This document shows positions 45,585 through 58,100 of a DNA stretch of 64,000 bases, in pieces. The stretch's first letter is position 1, and each line of letters begins with the position of its first letter. This DNA is from Vitrella brassicaformis (taxonomy: Eukaryota; Sar; Vitrellaceae). The stretch covers positions 1 to 64,000 of the forward strand of contig CDMY01000130.1 of the NCBI GenBank assembly GCA_001179505.1, given 5' to 3'. The notes below the pieces were generated by a model that did not search any database, was not told the DNA's origin, and was given only the letters and a program-made list of their open reading frames with translations. The position numbers and the translations under genes were made by a program.

Positions 45585-48399
45585 CGTAGGTTAGGGTAGG
45601 GTAGCTAGTGCCATGTGTGGTGTGGTGTGCCTGCGGGGTGGGATGGGAAGAATGCGTGTATATGGGTGGGCAACGGGTGGATGTGAGTGGGTGGGTGCAC
45701 TGGGGCGGGGGGCGCCTGTCTGTCTGACTGTCTGTCTGTCTGTCTGTCGTCCGCCTGCCTGTCTGTGCGCGCGAGAAAGATGGTGTGAGCCATTTCCGTC
45801 TTCACATGCCTGTCGGTCTGTGTGTGTGTCTTTATTACGTTTATTGCCTTTTGTGTGTCTTTTGTTGTGTTGTCTGTGTTCGGCGTCCGCTTTCTCGGTT
45901 GCTCACTCACTTGTAATCTCTTTCAACCAACCAACCAACCAACCAGCCAGTCGCTTGCTTGCACAGCTTTATCACACTGCCATAAAGTGTGTGTGCATGG
46001 GTGGGGGATTTGTTGCTCGTGTGTCGCCTTACACCGCATCAGTGCGTGAGAGAGTCAGTGAGTCAGTGAGCGAGAGACTGCAACAATGGCGCGCATGCGT
46101 GTCTCTGTCTGTCTGTCTGTATGTGGTGGGTGGGTCATTATGTGTGCCGATGAGTTTATTGACAGGGGCCCTTCCAGGCACTGGCATACAGACAGACAGA
46201 CAGACAGACATGATTGCCCCCGTGTCTTGTCGTTTCTCGTCCTACTCACCTGTTGTTCCTTTTGTCAACCGACCAGTCGCTCGCTCGCTCGCTCGCCCCC
46301 TCGGGCAGCGATTGTCGTCCTTCTTTCTTGCCCTAGTCGCGATGTCGCACGTGTTTTGTTGCACTTAAGCACCTCACTTAGTGACAGTGGTCCCACGCCC
46401 AGAGAGAGACAGTGAGAGAGAGAGCGTCAGAAAGCGTCAAAAGACAGTGTCACTCTGGTCGAGTCGTGCTTAGCCCTCTCTGCCTGCCTGCCTGCCTGCC
46501 TCTCCCTCCTCCCCTCTCTGCCCTTTTCCTGAATGAATGCATGAATGCACCCATGGCATATGATAATGGATGGGCCACGTTTAGTAGTGAGTGAGTGAAT
46601 GATGCCAAACGACCCGACCCCCCTCCCGCACCCATACGTCTGTCTGTCTGTCTGTCTCGTGTCACGCTGCCCTGGCCTCGTATTTTTGGATTCCTCTTTC
46701 CACACAATCTATCTCTTGCCTTTCTATCTATCTGCCTGTTTGCCTGACTGCCCGTCTGCCTGTCGACGATCCGCCGAGCGCTCGTGAGCAAAGCAGCCAA
46801 GGAGAAAGACGAGAAGGACAAAGGAAAGGGCCCGTCCGCTCGTCCGCTGGCTGATTTCAACCCCTCTCATCTCTTGTCGCCCCTTGATTGATTGAGGCGG
46901 GTATTTTTTAACACATACCATACGTACACACATATGTACGCACGAGATGACAATGAATGGTGCGTTTAGACGTACGTACGTACGCGCATCGCATAGGTGG
47001 GGCGGGTGTGTGTGATGGCCGCACTTATGCGCCAGGTTTTGAGTGAGTGACTGAGTGAGTGAATGAGTGAATGGTTCATATGGGCAGACGGGGGTGGGGG
47101 GCAGGCAGCCAGGGAGGGAGGGAGGGAGGGGGGAAGGGAGGGGCCTGGATGTGGGATTCGTGTCCGTGCCGTCGATGTATCTGCTGCATGTGGTCGATTG
47201 TTTTATAATTCTTACAATGACTCGTGGGGTTCATGTGGCTGTGCACGTAAGCGTGTCTGAATGTTTTATAATTCCTACGACTCACTGACTGACCACCTGC
47301 ATGGCATGGCGTCGTGGCGCTCTCTCCCGTAGAGCGCTTTCGTGTGTGCATGGGCGGGTGGGTGGGCCTGGAGAGAGGGAGGGAGGGAGGGAGCGGGGTG
47401 GTGTTGCAGTGAGTGTCTGAGTGATTGATAGAGTCAGTTCAGAGGAGATTGCATCATAGGCCATTCTTCATTCATCGATTCGTTGTCAATGTTCCCGGGA
47501 TGTGACTTCCTGCATTCGCTGATGGGCGGGCGGACGGGCGGGTGCGTGCGTGCGTGCGTGAGAGTGAGGAGGGTATTTGATAATAACAATAAGTCAAGTA
47601 CATATCTCGATTGACCGGCCTCAATACATACGTACGCTACTGAGTGAAACGAATATTCGAGTGAGTCGCCTTGCCTCTCTCTGTGAGTCTGACCTAGTGC
47701 CTGTGTGACCACTGACTGACAAGAAATGCATTCTGTGTGTGCAGGTGAGTTCCTCCTGTCTGTCTGTCTGAGTGTCTGCGGGAGGGACTGACTCACTGAC
47801 ACGGATTGAGGCAGTCCCTCCTGCCTGCCTGCCTGCCTGCCAAGATGGATGTTTGCTCGCCGATGGGAGTTTTTCACCTGTAAGTCTTTCTCACTGGTGG
47901 GTCTGATGCATGCTGGGCTGTGGTGTGTTGTGTTGTGCTCCGTTGTGTTGCGTCGCGTTTGTCACTGACTGCCTGCCTTGCCTTCTGTCCCCTCTCTCTA
48001 TGTGCAGGTTTGTCATGACGAAACTCCTTCCATGGTGCGTGTCTGTGTGTATGGGAATTAGCACTCATTCAACTCGATTCTTCCAAACAGTCAGTCGGTC
48101 GGTCGGTAAGTCAATCAGTGATGTAACCAATCGTGTCTTTCGGTCGCATTTCGCCACTTGGTTCGTGTTGAAGAAAAAGGCACATTTATCAAATGTACAC
48201 CGGCCGTCGTCGTATTTCGGTCACATTCACACCATTCGCTCGCTCACTTCCTCTCCTTGTCCAGCAAGTCGTGCTGCGTCTGGCTTGTCGTCTTGTCCTC
48301 CGGCAAATCGTCTGCACCGCACCCCAAACCACACACAGCGCACATCCCATGATGCGTTCCTCAGCGCATCGCATCACGGCCCCCCTTGGCTCAGCTCAC
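45585..48399. other. Repeat-rich intergenic region
   Basis: CTGT runs (45717-45748, 46637-46656), CAAC runs (45927-45944), GAGG/GGGA runs (47108-47136, 47375-47393) and CTGC runs (46484-46500, 47822-47842). The last exon of the UMP1 gene should lie in the right part but was not placed. No other gene is supported. Confidence 0.5.
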
Positions 48400-48816
48400 C
48401 TCCCAGGTAGTCCTTGATGAGTATCTTGTCGTCGAGCCCCATGAGCATCTCGAGGTGCACCATGGAGCTCTTCATACCCGGCAGCCGCCGAATCGTCGAA
48501 GCCATCTGCCGCTCGACCTGCGTCTTCATCGCCAAACCTGGGCCGTACAGAAAGGCGTCGCGCTTGACCTTGCTCTCCTCGTGACGACGCACACCCTGAC
48601 ACACAGACGACACACAAGACAACACATCAGCCAATCAGCAAAAGAAACAGCCTGATCTGTGCGTGCGTTGCTTGTGCTGCCTGGTGCAGTGCTCACATTG
48701 GTCTGCATCTCCTCCACAGGGTGCTTGCGGTGCGCGTCGAGGGTGATGTTGCGAAAACCGTCGCGCATCATGTCCAGGGGCTGGACCCCTACCTGGGACA
48801 AGTCCTTCTCGTCCAT
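48400..48816 (-). CDS. Proteasome maturation factor UMP1/POMP, 3' exon not placed
   Basis: Two exons are read: 48697-48816 (phase 0) and 48400-48595 (leaving phase 1). Sequence landmarks are DGFRNITLDAHRKHPVEEMQ, YGPGLAMKTQVERQMAST and RRLPGMKSSMVHLEMLMG followed by DDKILIKDYLG. These match the UMP1/POMP order: HP-[VI]E near the N terminus, then R-LP-G-SS-L-LE-L-G-DD-I-EDYL at the C terminus. UMP1 chaperones assembly of 20S proteasome half-mers and is degraded on completion. The final short exon downstream of 48400 is not identified. Head-to-head with SYS1, 187 bp apart. Confidence 0.8.
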
Positions 48817-49003
48817 CGCTGCCGTCTCGCGCGCCGTCTTTCTCCTCCTGCGGCTTCTGCACAGGAAGCGTTTCGTTTCACACCCTAAGCTCCATAAGGA
48901 GGTTCAACCCTCTCATCGCCCAACCAACCTCCGCAGCAGTCGAGAAATGGAAATAATGATGATGGCGCTGGGCGGGAGGTAGCAGTGCAGCTTCTCAGCT
49001 CAT

Positions 49004-49749
49004 ATGTCCGAGAGAGGGCGGTTCTACGGCGAGCAAGAGTTCACTCCGTGGCTGACCATCAGCCAGATCCTCTACCTGCAGGCCGTCTTCTGGTTTTCTT
49101 ACGTCATCTTGGGCTCAGCTTTCGCGTTTCTGGGCGGCCTCCCCCTCTCGCTCTTTCCCTTCTTCTCCTATGTCCACTACTCATTCAGCTATGACAGGGG
49201 AATCGTGCTCTTCTTTGCCCTGCTCGCAAACTCCATCTTCGTCATGTGAGTGAGTAGAGTCGCCAGAGAGAGCCTAGCGGTGCTGACTGTCTGCCTGTCT
49301 GTCTGTCTGCCTGTCTGGCTGGCTGTCTGTCTATGTGGTCTCTCTGTCAGGGGCTATGTGGTTGCGGGGGCGGTCGAGCGGGCCAAGAAGTGTCTCGATT
49401 TCGTCTTCACCTGCCACTGCATCCATCTCGTCACTTGCTGGGGAGTCGGGGGATTCCCGCTGTCATGTAAGTAAGACGCACCCAGTATGCACACACGCGT
49501 CACACTGCTCGTTGATTGCTGGTGGTCAATGCATTGTGTGTGTGCTGCATCCATTCCATCCATTACGTTTGCATATCATCAGTTGGCTGGTGGATATCGA
49601 ATATTTTGGCGGCCGTGTTTGCCACCATTATGTCGGAGTGCATCTGCGTGCGGTACGAGCTGCAGGAGATCAAGCTGCGGCACCACTCGGACGCGCAGAG
49701 CTCAACTTCAGCTTCAGCAAGCGCCATGAACGGCAGCAACATGGTGTAG
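49004..49749 (+). CDS. SYS1: SYS1 Golgi membrane protein
   Basis: Three exons fit in phase: 49004-49245, 49351-49466 and 49583-49749 (174 aa). Four hydrophobic segments alternate with family motifs: EFTPWLTISQILYLQAVFW at the start, then AFLGGLPLSLFPFF, then VERAKKCLDFVFTCHCIHLV and FGWWISNILAAVFATIMSEC, ending CVRYELQEIKL. SYS1 is the receptor that recruits the Arl3/ARFRP1 GTPase to the trans-Golgi through the N-terminally acetylated GTPase. The K-CLDF...HL and EC-C-R-EL-I motifs are diagnostic. The polar Ser/Ala-rich tail is a local extension. Confidence 0.9.
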
Positions 49750-50397
49750 ATCCGCCGACCAGAGGAAGAGAAGGGCAGTGTGGGTGGGTGTCGATAGAAA
49801 GGGCGGCTGTCCGTCTGTGTGTGTGGTGGTGAATTCACTCGAGTGCACACTGACTGACTGACTGACTGACTTACTGGCTGGCTGACGTCCCTGTGGCGAT
49901 AATTGGTGCGTGCGTCATGTGGCCGTGCGGTCAAATCAATCAATTGACTGACGGCAGGAGAGGTGATTGATGGATTGATTGATTTGTTGTGCACGAGAGA
50001 GTCAGATAAGGAAGAAGATAGATGTGCCTGCCTGCCTGCCTGCCTGCCGATGACTCGTCATGAATGAGACGAAGGGTTTATTTGTGTTGACGCTCCATCT
50101 CATAGGGGACTGCTACCCGGGTGGGTGCACGGTGCTCTTTGTCAATGATGCATTCGGATACACATGCTTTTCTGCATGGCTGCATGCTGAGGCTGAGCAT
50201 TCGGTGCTAGTGATTCCTCGTGTAAGTGGTCTGAGTGAGTGACAAAACGAGTAACCCATCAGCACAAGCACGGAAAATGTGCCCCAACTCACGAGGCGTG
50301 AAACGGACAAATGGGCGTTAACGAAAACCGCAACGCCACGAGAAGAGGGGGGAAGGAACCCTGGTTGTACCGACACATTCCCTTCTCGCCACCTGCC
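49750..50397. other. Intergenic with CTGC and ACTG repeats
   Basis: ACTG repeats near 49849-49871 and a CTGC run near 50027-50048. No gene seen. Confidence 0.5.
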
Positions 50398-52429
50398 ATG
50401 ATGAACCGCGGCTCGTTGACCCTTGCCCTGGTGGCTGTTGCACTGTGCTTCGCTGACCTGCCTGCACAGGCCGAACCGGCATCCGGCTCTCATCATGACT
50501 CCACGGTCCGTACGGGGAGTGCGGTGTACATGTATCACCCATCACATCGTATGTGTGTCTTGCTGATGGTGTGCGCGTTTCATGCAGGACACCGCAACTG
50601 ACGAACTGGTTGACGTCGGCATATTGGCGTTCTGTCGCAATGTGCTTGAAGACCCTGCCCAGCCTGGCGAGTATTTCTATGAGCTCAATAATCTGACCCC
50701 CGACCGCCCCAAGCAGCGCGTCTACCTGCCTGATGAAGTCGTCCACGGCAGTGTCAAGTGAGGCCGCAACACAACACAGTTCTGTGTGCCACCAACTGAG
50801 ATCTGTGATGTCTGCCCAGCTTCTACACCACAGACGAGCACGGCCGCAAAACACTATTTCCCAAGGGCGTGGCGCCAGCCGTGCGTCTGGCCGCCTGGGC
50901 ATCCGGCTCTAATGACTCCGCCGTCACTCAAACGGTCGGTACGGGGCGGGCCGTGTATCATCCATCACATCGTATGTGTGTCTTGCTGACGGTGTGCGCG
51001 TGTCACGCAGAGCACCGCAACTGACAAACTGGATGACGTCGGCACGTTGGAGTTCTGTCGCAATGTGCTTGAAGACCCTGCCCAGCCTGGCGAGTATTTC
51101 TATGTGCTCAACAGACTGATCTCCGACCGCCCCGAGGAGCGCGTCTACCTGCCGACCGATATCGCCCGCGCCAGTGTCCATTGTCAGCTAGATCATGTCA
51201 CTGAGCGGCGCTGTCACAATCAATGGCCTGCTGTCTGATTTGTGCTCACACAGTCTACATAACGGACACGAGCGGCCGCACAACAATGTTGAAAAAAGGC
51301 GTGCTGCCAAATGAAGAGACGTACGACGACATTGGCTGCACCAACACACGACGGGCAGACGGGCTCAGATCGATTGTGCTTTGTGTGTGTCGTCTTGTTG
51401 CCAGTGAGGGTGTGGCCAACAAAGGCGGCGTCACTGCACTGCAAGACCGGCAGGACGAGGGCTCATCATCATCATCATCATCATCATCATCGCTCGATGC
51501 CGCCATTCAGAGCCTCCAGAGCCGAGTGAGCGATCTCCAGGGTCTCCAGGAACGAGTGAACAATCTCGAGCAGCAGCTGGCCAAGGTGGGGGCCCTCTCC
51601 AGGGAGGCTGACGGCAATCTCGAGCAGCAGCTGGCCAAGGTTGGGGCGCTGTCCAGGGAGGCTGATGCGATGTTGGGTAAGGGGCTTCTCAGGCTAGGGC
51701 AGAGGGATGCTGAGACCGCTCCGGCCGTTGAGCAGGTCCGTCCATCCACACGGCCAGGCAGGCAGGCAGGCAGGCAGGCAGACAGGGGGTGTGGTGTGTC
51801 ATGCATGCCTGGGTGACATCCATCGTGTCGTGTTGGTTGTGATGCAGGCCTCGTCACTGGCTGCGTCCTTCCATGTCCTGAAAGCGCGAGTGGGAGATCT
51901 GGAACACCAAGTGTCCAACGTCGCGACGTCACTTGGGGAGGTGTACCTCAACAGTCTTTCACTTGGGGACGAGGCGGGTGCTCAGAAGGCCCCTCCGGCT
52001 GGCGAGGGTTATCCTCCGGATGTCAAAGCCACCACCACAACTCCACCACCTCCAACCACCACAACTCCACCACCTCCAACCACCACGGAGCAACCGACGA
52101 CGACCACCGCTGCCACCACTGAGCCGGCAACGACGACTGAGCCACCCACCACAACGGGTATGTCCTAAGCAAGACACTGCTGACTGACACCTGGCTGCTT
52201 GGTGTTTTGCTGGTATCCTGCAGACGAACCTGAGGAGCCTGAGAAGCCCGAAGAGCCCGAGAAGCCTGAGAAGCCCTATAATGAAGACAAGGCGGCCTCA
52301 GGGGGGCTGAGGGGTGCAGTGGAGCCGTCTGCTGTCGCGCACACCATCAATGCGACCTCCTCCTACCTCGAGAGAGCGTACCAGGGCCTCAAGTCGCTCA
52401 AGGCCTACCTGGGCCTGGGTGGCAACTGA
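50398..52429 (+). CDS. Secreted tandem-domain, coiled-coil and mucin-like protein
   Basis: Eight exons fit in phase: 50398-50505, 50588-50757, 50820-50934, 51011-51182, 51254-51320, 51405-51735, 51848-52157 and 52224-52429 (492 aa). Signal peptide MMNRGSLTLALVAVALCFAD. Exons 2-3 and 4-5 are a tandem duplication of one domain: FCRNVLEDPAQPGEYFY occurs in both, followed by RVYLP and a TTDEHGRKT / ITDTSGRTT strand. Then come a Ser run, a coiled coil with two copies of NLEQQLAKVGALSREAD, a Thr/Pro-rich mucin-like stretch, PEKPEEPEKPEK repeats, and an amphipathic C-terminal helix (YLERAYQGLKSLKAYLGLG). Likely a secreted or wall protein; family unknown. Copies 1 and 2 of the domain have begun to diverge, mostly at charged positions. 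Confidence 0.85.
51465..51491. repeat. Nine tandem TCA (Ser) codons
   Basis: A perfect TCA trinucleotide run within the coding sequence encodes a serine run; a further Ser codon (TCG) follows directly. This is a length-variable coding microsatellite. Confidence 0.8.
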
Positions 52430-53497
52430 CTGACAGACAGACGACACGGGCACACCTAATACCACCTGATACTAGTTAACTAGTCGGAGGGGTGTGCGCG
52501 TGTGTGTGTGGGGGGGGGGGTCTTTGTGAATGTGTTGATGCATTGCATGTCACTGCATGTCGGTTGGCTGAGAATTTTCCCTGCGCGAGGGTGACCACCG
52601 TGACCGCCGAAGACGCGTGGGTGATGGCTCTCTTGCAGGTTGTTTCCTTGTTTGTCCGCTGGCTGAGCAATTCATAGATCGAATGGTTTGTGGCTGGCTG
52701 CCTGGTTGTCTGTCGATAACGATGCGATTGTGGGCTGCGTGCCGGGGAGGGGAGGGTCCGCAGGTAGAGAAGGCTGAACGTTGTTGTGAGGCATCCGTGC
52801 AGTTAGCTAGCTAGTCGTCACGGTCCACTAGTGGTGTTTTATTCTTGTGCTGTCTGTACCAAGTGCGTCCAGTCGCTGTGTACAGGAATGGAAGACTGAG
52901 GAGTGACTGAGTGAGAGAGTGCATCCACCTAGTGCAGTGCATCCACGTAGCGAGCGGTATTTTGTGTATATGTGTGGGTCAAGAGTAGGGCAGTCGCGCT
53001 AATCGGTGTGCGCGGGAGCGAGTGAGGGATGCATCGGCGAGGTACGTGTGCGTGTTTGCATGGGGGCTGTATCCAATCTCATACATGTACACATCGATGA
53101 CAACCGGGATGCCATGGGAAGACACACACGGGCGCAAGGATGAAAATTACCATCGCACTCATTCGCCTCAGTGCAATGGTTTTTCGGATTCTCGACGTGG
53201 GGACGTCACATTTGTTGATCCGAAGTCATGCATCACACACACACACACACACACGAATTCATGTATCAGTCACGCCTTGGCACTTGCTGTGTCTCCCACA
53301 CTCACACCACGCCACACTCGTTGGCATTCTCATCGGTCTGGGCAGCTACCACCTGCCCCTGCCCCTGGTCTCGCCGCTGTGTGTGTACATGTTGCCAGGC
53401 CCCCCATGAGACAAACGGTGCGACTCCTCTGTCAACACGATGGGCGGCCACCTGTGTGTACAGACACACGCAACAGACACGGGATGAGTGTCAGCCC
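52430..53497. other. Intergenic between converging genes
   Basis: Low-complexity DNA with a short G run near 52511 and a CA run near 53234-53254. No gene seen. Confidence 0.5.
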
Positions 53498-55128
53498 CTA
53501 TTTTGTCCCGATCTCTGCGTACCAGTCTTGGTCGCACACATTGCCTGCGCCGTCTTCTGCATGTCGGTCGTCGCTCACGGCCTCCTGTCTCTGTGTGAGG
53601 GAGATCAGCGAATGCAGCTCCGGGCTGTGCGACAGCCCACACTGCGCCAAGATCGATAAACGCCCGACGGATGCGCGGACACAAGGCGGGGAGTGGCATT
53701 CTGTTCCGCATTTTTCATTCACTCGCCCACTCACCCGTTTGTATGCGTCGATGAGGGCCGTGTAGAGCCGCATTGGCAGGCGGATCCGCGTCGCCGCAGC
53801 ATGGGTCATCAAGTGATAACCTACACCGCACATGGTCATGTCGATACGCATGGTCTGTGTTGGTGACTGTCTCGACGTATGTATGTACCGAGTTCTAGGT
53901 TTTGCTTCTGGATGCATCCGTCCATGAGGGTGGCGTAGAGGCTGTGGGTGACGTAGGCGCCGAGAGGTGTCGACTGCAGCGACAGGAACAACTGAATCGA
54001 CCAACACACAAAAGAGGGAGGCACAGAGACATACACGGCTCAATATGTATGTGGGTGGATGCATTTCGGCGTGACGCTCTCCATCCATGTGTGTCTACCC
54101 CCATTGCGTCTTTGAGGAGTCCGCACTGGACCAAGCCCTGTCAACACGTTGCGCAACGGAAAGTGTCACGTTGCGCATCTATCAGCCCTGCAGAGGCCAT
54201 ATATACATACATACATACTTGTACGGCGCTTTCGTAGAAGTGAATGTCAGGTGTGACGGCCTGGTCTTGCTTCATGCTGTCCACCACCTAAAGCATGAAG
54301 TGAACACCAAGCAAGGTACACGAAAACATACACGAAAGCACACACCTAGGTGTACCTTTGCGACGCCTTGTCCGTCGCCCGCATTGGCGTACGCTTTGAT
54401 GAGGGCCGTGTAGGTCAGCACAGACGGCGGGATGGACGAGGCAGACATCTCGGACAACACCTAAACACACCCATGGGTCGGTACCCACAACACACACGCC
54501 CTGGTCGCTTACCGTCTTGGCCATTCCGATATCACCGCACCTCGCGCACGCGAGCAGCAGGCCGTCGACCACGGCCAGCAGGTCAACCGTGTTCACGGGA
54601 GTGATGCACCGCCGCATCTCCGCAAACGAAGATAGAGACGCATCCAGCTGCCCTGAGAGAGCGTAAGCCTGCACGCATGACGGGACACACGCATAATGCG
54701 TACATGGGAATGCCGCATCATGTGTGTATGCTTGTGTCTCAATGAGGTAGGTGTACGTGCCTTGCACATGATCAGATGTGTGGTGGCGTTTGGCCGGACA
54801 CGATCGCGCTTCATCATGCCCAGCAGCTTGCGCGCGTGCTGCATGTCGTTGCATCGCGCGGATGCGTCGATGCACAGGTTGTGGGTGAGCACATCGGCTT
54901 TCAGCCCCATCTCACGCATCTCATCCACCAACTGCAGGAGCATACGCGCATATGATATGTGCGGATGTGCAGATTGTGTGCGACACTGACTGACCTGCAT
55001 GCATCTGTCGAGGCGTCCCATCCCGCCCTCCATCTTTATCAGGGCGTTGTACACGCGGCCGTTGCCCACCACACGCCGCCCCTGCATCTCTTGAAACAAA
55101 GCAACAGCCGTCTCGTCTGCATTGGCTG

Positions 55129-55159
<31 letters not shown>

Positions 55160-58100
55160 AACATACAATACACATTCACCGTGATGATATCTGTCTCTGT
55201 TGAAAGCAGAGGCCACATCCCACCTTCGACAGCTCCCCAGATGAGGTTGGAGTAGATGAGGCTGTCGGTCAGCAGACCAGAGGCCTCCAACTCGTCTTTC
55301 AACGCAAGAGCGCGCGGCAATGTGACAGGCGACAGAACATACGCCTGTCACCGATTGACCCACCAGACAGAGAGGCGAATGTTTAAAGTCCTCTCTGGCG
55401 GATTCAGTTACTTTGATGAGTATGGAGTAGGTGACGATGGATGACGGTGTGATGCCCGCGTCGAGCATGCGGTTGAAGACCTCCTCGGCCCTGTCGACCT
55501 TCCCAAACGTCACGCACGCATCCATCAACGACGCAAATAACACCTGCACGATCGAAACAGAACCATATACACTTCTCTCCCTATGTGTGTGTGAGAGAGA
55601 AAGAGAGAGGGAGAGTATGTTTGTTTACCTCGTCGGGCATGATGTTTTGCCTCCGCATGTCCTCCAGGCACTGGAAGCCCTTGGTCAGGTGCTCATTCTC
55701 ACTGCCAGGATGTGATGACGTGTGCCTGCAGATACAAAGGGATGATGTATGCACACGCTCACAGAGTGGGACACATTTGAACTTGCTTGTATATTTTGAG
55801 GCCTTTGATGAGTGTCGAGTAGGTGACGCTGTCAGGAGACACGCCCTGGGCCTTCATCGTCTCCAGCAGCTGCCACGCACCTTCACACAGGCACACATAC
55901 ACACAATATGCAGACACCTGCATGTGTGTCCTTGCTTGTTTTATATATGTGTGTACTTTCGACTTGTTTGGCCTTGACGCATCCGCACATGAGTGAGTTG
56001 TACGTCACCACGTCGGGCTCGATGCCCTCTTGCTGCATCGTCCCCAGCAAGTCAAACGCACGATCCAAACTCTGCAGACATGTACGCACACAAATACACA
56101 AACGGATACGTTTGCGTACGTTTGGGTGTAGTGAAGGTGTGTAAGAGCCAAGTCACTGACCCCGTTGGTGTAGTGTGCGCGCATCATGATGTTGTACGTC
56201 AGCCGAGAGGGCTTCACCTGCACAGTTGCACACAGGCACAATCCAGAAGATGCACACGTGACGTGCACATCGACACAAATCCAGTGAGTGCGTGCATGTG
56301 TGCAGGCAGGGCTGTAGTACGCTTTTCTCCTTCATGCGCTCGAACAGCTCGATGGCTCTGTGCGGCTGCCGGCAGTGTATGCACACGTCCAGCAGACAGT
56401 TGTACATACCGCTGTCAGGCGTCCGGCCCAAACTGACACGACACGCACACACACCAACACCACAACAAACGTAAGTATGAGCTCAAACCACGGAAACCCT
56501 GTTACCCCTACACTACATACCTTTCCCAGACTTGGAAGATGCCCTCTGCCTTTTCCGCCTCGCCGATCTGTCCGGCGCACCGCATGAGTGTCATGAAGGA
56601 GGAGATGCTGGGTGAGGGATCGTGCAGCCATGGCCGAGGGTCGCACAACAACTGAAGGACAGACACGCGAGACAGACAGAACGGAGTCACATGGATGCTT
56701 CTCATCTTTGTCTGTCGGTGTGATGGGTGCATGCATTCACGAACCCACCTTAGCAGCGTCTCTTTTGCGGCCCACTTCCACCAGTTTGGACACCAGCAGC
56801 GTGCAGATGTTCAGATTGGCAAAGCCTGAAGAGACGAAAAAGCTGTGCCCGTGTCTGGCGTCCATGTCTCTAGTTGAAATGCGGACGTACCTCGCTCGTT
56901 CATTTCTGCGAACCACCTCATGGCGTCGTCGAGCCGCTCGCGATACGTCAGGTTGCGCACCAGCTGGGCGTAGAGGGCCAGAGACGCCTTGTTGGACTGA
57001 CGCGCCTCCTGCACAGCACACAGCACACAGCACACATACGTCACGTGCGCTTGGTCGGTTGTTTTGAAGGGTCACCTGGAACGTCTGGAAGACCCTCTGC
57101 ATGTTGCCCGTGGCGAAGTACAGCTCAAGCATCGATATGTAGAAGGGGGTCGACAGATCCATTTTCAATGACAACATGTCTGCACAGCCATAGACACATA
57201 CATTTGTGTGTGTGGGTGAGTGTACGTGGGCAATTTTCTTCTTCGCTTCTTCGTTTTTCTGTTTCCGTGAGTGCCTCCGCTCGACTCACCCTGTTTCAGC
57301 TCTTCGACACGGCGCACTTGTTTCCTGCTGGCGTAGAGCTTCACCAGCAGATAATACGAATACTCGTCAAGCGGCAAATCTGACCAAACACAGCCGGTGC
57401 ACATGACACGGAGGAAATCTGAGTGCCTTCCTGTCTCGTCCTGACTGTTCTGCCAGCTCTGCTGCACGATCATCTCAGCCTTGCGCAGATCTCCAGTCTC
57501 CATGGCAACCTGCGTCGCAGACACAGAGGATACAAGGCCCAACTATGCTCAAGCACGCAAGCTCACTTTGAGCATGAGGTTTCGTTTGCTGATTGCCGTG
57601 AAGGTGTCAGACTCCTTCGCCTCGGTCACCAGCTGGTACATCTTCTCACACGGCATCGGGTGGCTGCCCCTCGTGTCACCGCTCACCTGAGGAAGCCAGT
57701 CAGTTAGCGCATGCAGACAAAGATGCACACACACGTGTGCATGCGATTCATAGACATGGACACGTACACACGTGGATGCTTACGGAGTCCATGGATGGCT
57801 GCGATGGCGTGGTGAGCAGTGCAGTGGTGTCCTCTCCCTCTGACGTCCGCTGCCCGTCATTGTCCTTCGACCGGCCGCCGCGGACCACCTCTGGCCCTGT
57901 CGACGCGAAACACACATTCGGAGGGATTCCTCTGGACACACGTATGTTTGGTTGGTGGTACCGGCGGCCTTGATCGGGTCGAATCCAGGGGGAGGGAAGG
58001 GACTCGGAACAGTGAAGGAGGGATCGATCTGAGTGCCTGTTGGCAAGGAGGGAGAAGACACGCATGTCTCGATGAGTGCATGTGCGTATCCTTGTCTGCA

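Noticed and set aside
54684-54761. Plus-strand frames within the PPR region
   Set aside because: Short, overlapping in-phase minus-strand PPR exons and lacking any recognisable domain.
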